Assembly: GCA_003164275.1 (NCBI GenBank)
Contig: PLSY01000191.1
Coordinates: forward strand, 1-32,082
Direction of reading: 5' to 3'
Length of the DNA: 32,082 nucleotides
From: Acidimicrobiaceae bacterium
GTDB lineage: Bacteria > Actinomycetota > Acidimicrobiia > Acidimicrobiales > RAAP-2
Part shown: in pieces, positions 30,208 to 32,082 of the stretch
How the letters are laid out: each line of letters starts with the position of its first letter
How positions within the stretch are numbered: the stretch's first letter is position 1
Made by a program: the position numbers and the translations under genes
Notes under the pieces: model-generated
Databases searched by the model: none
What the model saw: only the letters and a program-made list of their open reading frames with translations
Told to the model about the DNA's origin: nothing

Positions 30208-31650
30208 ATGAGGGTTCGACCGAGGTACGCGGCTCTGGCCGTCGGCAGCCTGGTGCTCGTCCTGGCCGGCTGTGGCTCGACCGCCGCCGCCCCGTCGCCC
30301 AAGACATCGACGAGCACACCCCGGTCGACGTCCACGACTGCGAGTCCGGCAACGACGACGACTCCCACGACCACGTCGGCTGCTTGGCCCAGTTACCACG
30401 CCAACCAGAGCCGGACCGGCGCCGTGTCGGGAGCCTCTCCCCTGTCTTCGGTGACACGGAAATGGAGCACCGATCTCGGAGGCGCCGTCTACGGTCAGCC
30501 GGTGGCGGCCGACGGGCGCATCTTCGTCGGCACCGAGGAGAACAAGGTGGCCGCACTCAACCCGAACAACGGGGCCGTCATCTGGTCGACCTCCCTCGGC
30601 ACACCGCTGACCAATGTCCAGGCAGTTGCCGGGTGTGGTGACATCGACCCACTTGGGATCACGAGCACCCCGGCCATCGACCCGACTACCAACACCGTCT
30701 TCGTCGTCGGGGAGATCAGTGACGGCAACGGCACCGTGCACCACCAACTCGAGGGCCTCAACATGGACACGGGTGCGGTGACCGTCTCCGAGAGCGTCGA
30801 CCCGCCCCTGCCGAGTGGGGAGAAGGCGGTCAATCTGCTCCAGCGAACGTCGTTGGCCATCGCCAACGGTCGGGTCTACGTGGGCTTTGGAGGCAACTAC
30901 GGAGACTGCGGCAACTACCACGGCTGGGTGGTGGGCGTCGCCACCAGCGGGCCGCCCGACCTGGTGTCATTCGAGGTCGCCTCCGACGGGGAGGGTGGTG
31001 CGGTCTGGCAGTCGGGTGGGGCTCCTGCCGTCGACGCCCAGGGCGACCTCTATGTGACGACCGGGAACGCCAATCCCGATCCGCCACAGGGCGGCCCCGA
31101 CCCGAAGAAGTACACGGAAAGCGTCGTCAAGCTGACGCCCACCCTCAGCCCGGTCGCCTCGTTCAAGGACACCGTGGCCGGAGGCGATGAGGACCTGTCG
31201 ACCGGCAACCCCGTCCTCCTACCCGATGGGGACCTGTTCGCCGTCGGGAAGACCGACATCGGGTACGTGCTCACCCAGTCGGGGCTGTCCCAGGTGGCGG
31301 CCATCAAGGGCATCTGCGGGAGCGACCCTGACGGCGGCCCCGCCTATGACTCGGCCATCAATCAGATCTTCGTCCCCTGTCGGGGCGGGGGCATCCAAGA
31401 GGTCGACCTGTCCAACTACACCGTGGGCCAGAGGCTCTCTGGGGCGAACAGCGCGCCGATCCTGATCGACGGCGATCTCTGGGCGGTCGAGTATCCGAGT
31501 GGAACGCTCACTCAGTTCGACGTCGGCACCGGAAGGGCCCTCGAGACCGTGCAGATCGGCTCCTCGGTGCCCAACTTCGTCTCTCCGAGCACCGACCTCT
31601 CCTCAGTCTTCGTCGGGACGACTTCGGGAGTCACCGCCTTCGGGGCGTGA
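30208..31650 (+). CDS. Secreted lipoprotein with PQQ-like beta-propeller repeats
   Basis: The 480-residue product begins MRVRPRYAALAVGS followed by the lipobox LVLAGC (residues 17-22), so it is a lipoprotein anchored at Cys22. A Thr/Ser/Pro-rich linker (about 23-58) follows, then a beta-propeller with PQQ-like blades such as VYGQPVAADGRIFVG, KVAALNPNNGAVIW and a later GGAPAVDAQGDLYVTTGN. Blade repeats of this type build BamB- and quinoprotein-like propellers, but no PQQ ligands can be assigned and the protein is probably a binding scaffold. Several cysteines (GCGDID, DCGNYHG, GICGSD, VPCRG) could form disulfides. The ATG at 30208 has GGAGAG upstream; the longer open frame is rejected because the signal peptide starts here. 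Confidence 0.88.
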   Translation: MRVRPRYAALAVGSLVLVLAGCGSTAAAPSPKTSTSTPRSTSTTASPATTTTPTTTSAAWPSYHANQSRTGAVSGASPLSSVTRKWSTDLGGAVYGQPVAADGRIFVGTEENKVAALNPNNGAVIWSTSLGTPLTNVQAVAGCGDIDPLGITSTPAIDPTTNTVFVVGEISDGNGTVHHQLEGLNMDTGAVTVSESVDPPLPSGEKAVNLLQRTSLAIANGRVYVGFGGNYGDCGNYHGWVVGVATSGPPDLVSFEVASDGEGGAVWQSGGAPAVDAQGDLYVTTGNANPDPPQGGPDPKKYTESVVKLTPTLSPVASFKDTVAGGDEDLSTGNPVLLPDGDLFAVGKTDIGYVLTQSGLSQVAAIKGICGSDPDGGPAYDSAINQIFVPCRGGGIQEVDLSNYTVGQRLSGANSAPILIDGDLWAVEYPSGTLTQFDVGTGRALETVQIGSSVPNFVSPSTDLSSVFVGTTSGVTAFGA

Positions 31651-31701
31651 CCTCGGGGGCCGGCGGCCGGAGGACGGGACCGCTGTCGGCTCAGCTTTGA
31701 C

Positions 31702-32082
31702 GGCTCTTCTCGATCAGGCGTGGGGCGGTGTTTTCCGGTGACCCTCCCATAGGCATCCACCACTGAGGCCCCGTGGCCTCCGATTCTTGCGGTTACCAGA
31801 CCAGCGAGACCGGAGGACACGGGACATGAGTGACGGTAGTAGCGGCGCGACCGCGTTGTTGGGAATGGACGGCTTTGTCGTCCTGGCCATGATCGAAGAG
31901 GACGGTGAGCTGTTCATCTCCGTCGAGACCACGGCCAACGTGGTGGGTTGCGGGACCTGTGGTGTCCGAGCGGTTGGACACGGCCGCTCAGTCATCCAGA
32001 TGCGTGATCTTCCCTCCGGCGGCCGACCAGTCCGGCTTGTATGGAGGAAGCGGAAGTGGATCTGTCGGGACTCCGACTGTGC
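31702..32082 (+). mobile_element. Left end of an ISL3-family insertion sequence (truncated by window)
   Basis: A sequence starting GGCTCTTCTCGATCAGG at 31702 resembles the GGCTCTTC-type terminal repeat of ISL3 elements, and a transposase of that family begins 124 bases inside. The element runs past the window end, so the right repeat cannot be checked. ISL3 elements usually make 8-bp target duplications; the 8 bases before the putative end are GCTTTGAC (31694-31701). It inserted about 50 bases after the lipoprotein gene and does not break a gene that can be seen. Confidence 0.6.
31826..32082 (+). CDS. ISL3 family transposase (N-terminal part)
   Basis: An ATG at 31826, with GGAGG about ten bases upstream, opens a frame to the window edge (85 complete codons). 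The product has GMDGFVVLAMIEEDGELFI, then a zinc-finger-like GCGTCGVRAVGHGRS (Cys42, Cys45), VIQMRDLPSGGRPVRLVW and RKRKWICRDSDC (Cys80, Cys85). The order CxxC, HGR, RDLP, GRPV.L.W and a second Cys pair is the N-terminal helix-turn-helix/zinc region of ISL3 transposases. The DDE catalytic domain lies beyond the window, so whether the gene is intact is not known. Confidence 0.85.
   Translation, partial: MSDGSSGATALLGMDGFVVLAMIEEDGELFISVETTANVVGCGTCGVRAVGHGRSVIQMRDLPSGGRPVRLVWRKRKWICRDSDC

Noticed and set aside
1..32082. tRNA, rRNA, CRISPR arrays, phage or plasmid functions, toxin-antitoxin pairs
   Set aside because: Reading both strands showed no tRNA-like cloverleaf, no regularly spaced repeat array and no phage or plasmid gene; the only mobile element is the ISL3-type end.

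Overview
The window is high-GC DNA. Genes are densely packed, third codon positions are mostly G or C, GTG and TTG starts are common, and several -10 elements are of the TANNNT type. Together with the gene content (sulfotransferase, several SDRs, FAD/NAD(P) oxidoreductases, an Rv1264-like cyclase, an AIM24 protein, an ISL3 transposase) this points to an actinomycete, possibly Acidimicrobiia-like. That lineage call is inference; there is no rRNA, tRNA or other marker here. The window looks like ordinary chromosome with many small accessory metabolic genes, not a phage, plasmid or defence island. An ISL3-type insertion sequence begins at the right end and runs off the window.

Layout. 1-5.1 kb, plus strand: SnoaL-like protein, TetR regulator, a quinone-reductase-like MDR enzyme translationally coupled to a PAPS sulfotransferase, then a secreted branched-chain-amino-acid-type binding protein without transporter genes. 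5.1-9.0 kb: an SRPBCC gene remnant, an APH-like phosphotransferase and a small membrane protein (minus), a nitronate-monooxygenase-like protein (plus), an AIM24 protein (minus). 9.3-14.9 kb: beta-hydroxyacid dehydrogenase, a 764-aa FUSC-type membrane protein, a small membrane protein behind a 9-codon upstream ORF, a SHOCT protein, a VOC remnant and an intact VOC gene. 15.0-18.7 kb: class III cyclase, two SDRs, a two-domain VOC protein. 18.9-22.8 kb, minus: a large fusion membrane protein (PAP2-like, kinase-like and LPG-synthase-like parts) coupled to DUF2252. 23.2-29.9 kb: a VOC gene that appears to start at ACG, a GlcD-like FAD oxidase, a 46-aa zinc-ribbon protein, a second APH-like phosphotransferase, a cyclase-family hydrolase and a Baeyer-Villiger-type monooxygenase. 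30.2-31.7 kb: a beta-propeller lipoprotein, then the IS left end.

How the genes may work together. Many encode modification or oxidation of small organic molecules (monooxygenase, SDRs, MDR, FAD oxidase, sulfotransferase, phosphotransferases, VOC proteins, SnoaL and SRPBCC folds), with uptake and efflux candidates (binding protein, FUSC). This suits catabolism or detoxification of lipids or aromatics, but no complete pathway is visible.

No wholly new system stands out with confidence. The most notable points are: the fusion protein with apparently dead PAP2 and kinase domains coupled to DUF2252; an AT-rich perfect palindrome on the monooxygenase promoter; an ACG codon exactly where a VOC gene should start; a 46-aa CxxC/CxxC protein; two gene remnants in apparent gaps; and short tandem duplications that repeatedly sit on or beside stop codons.
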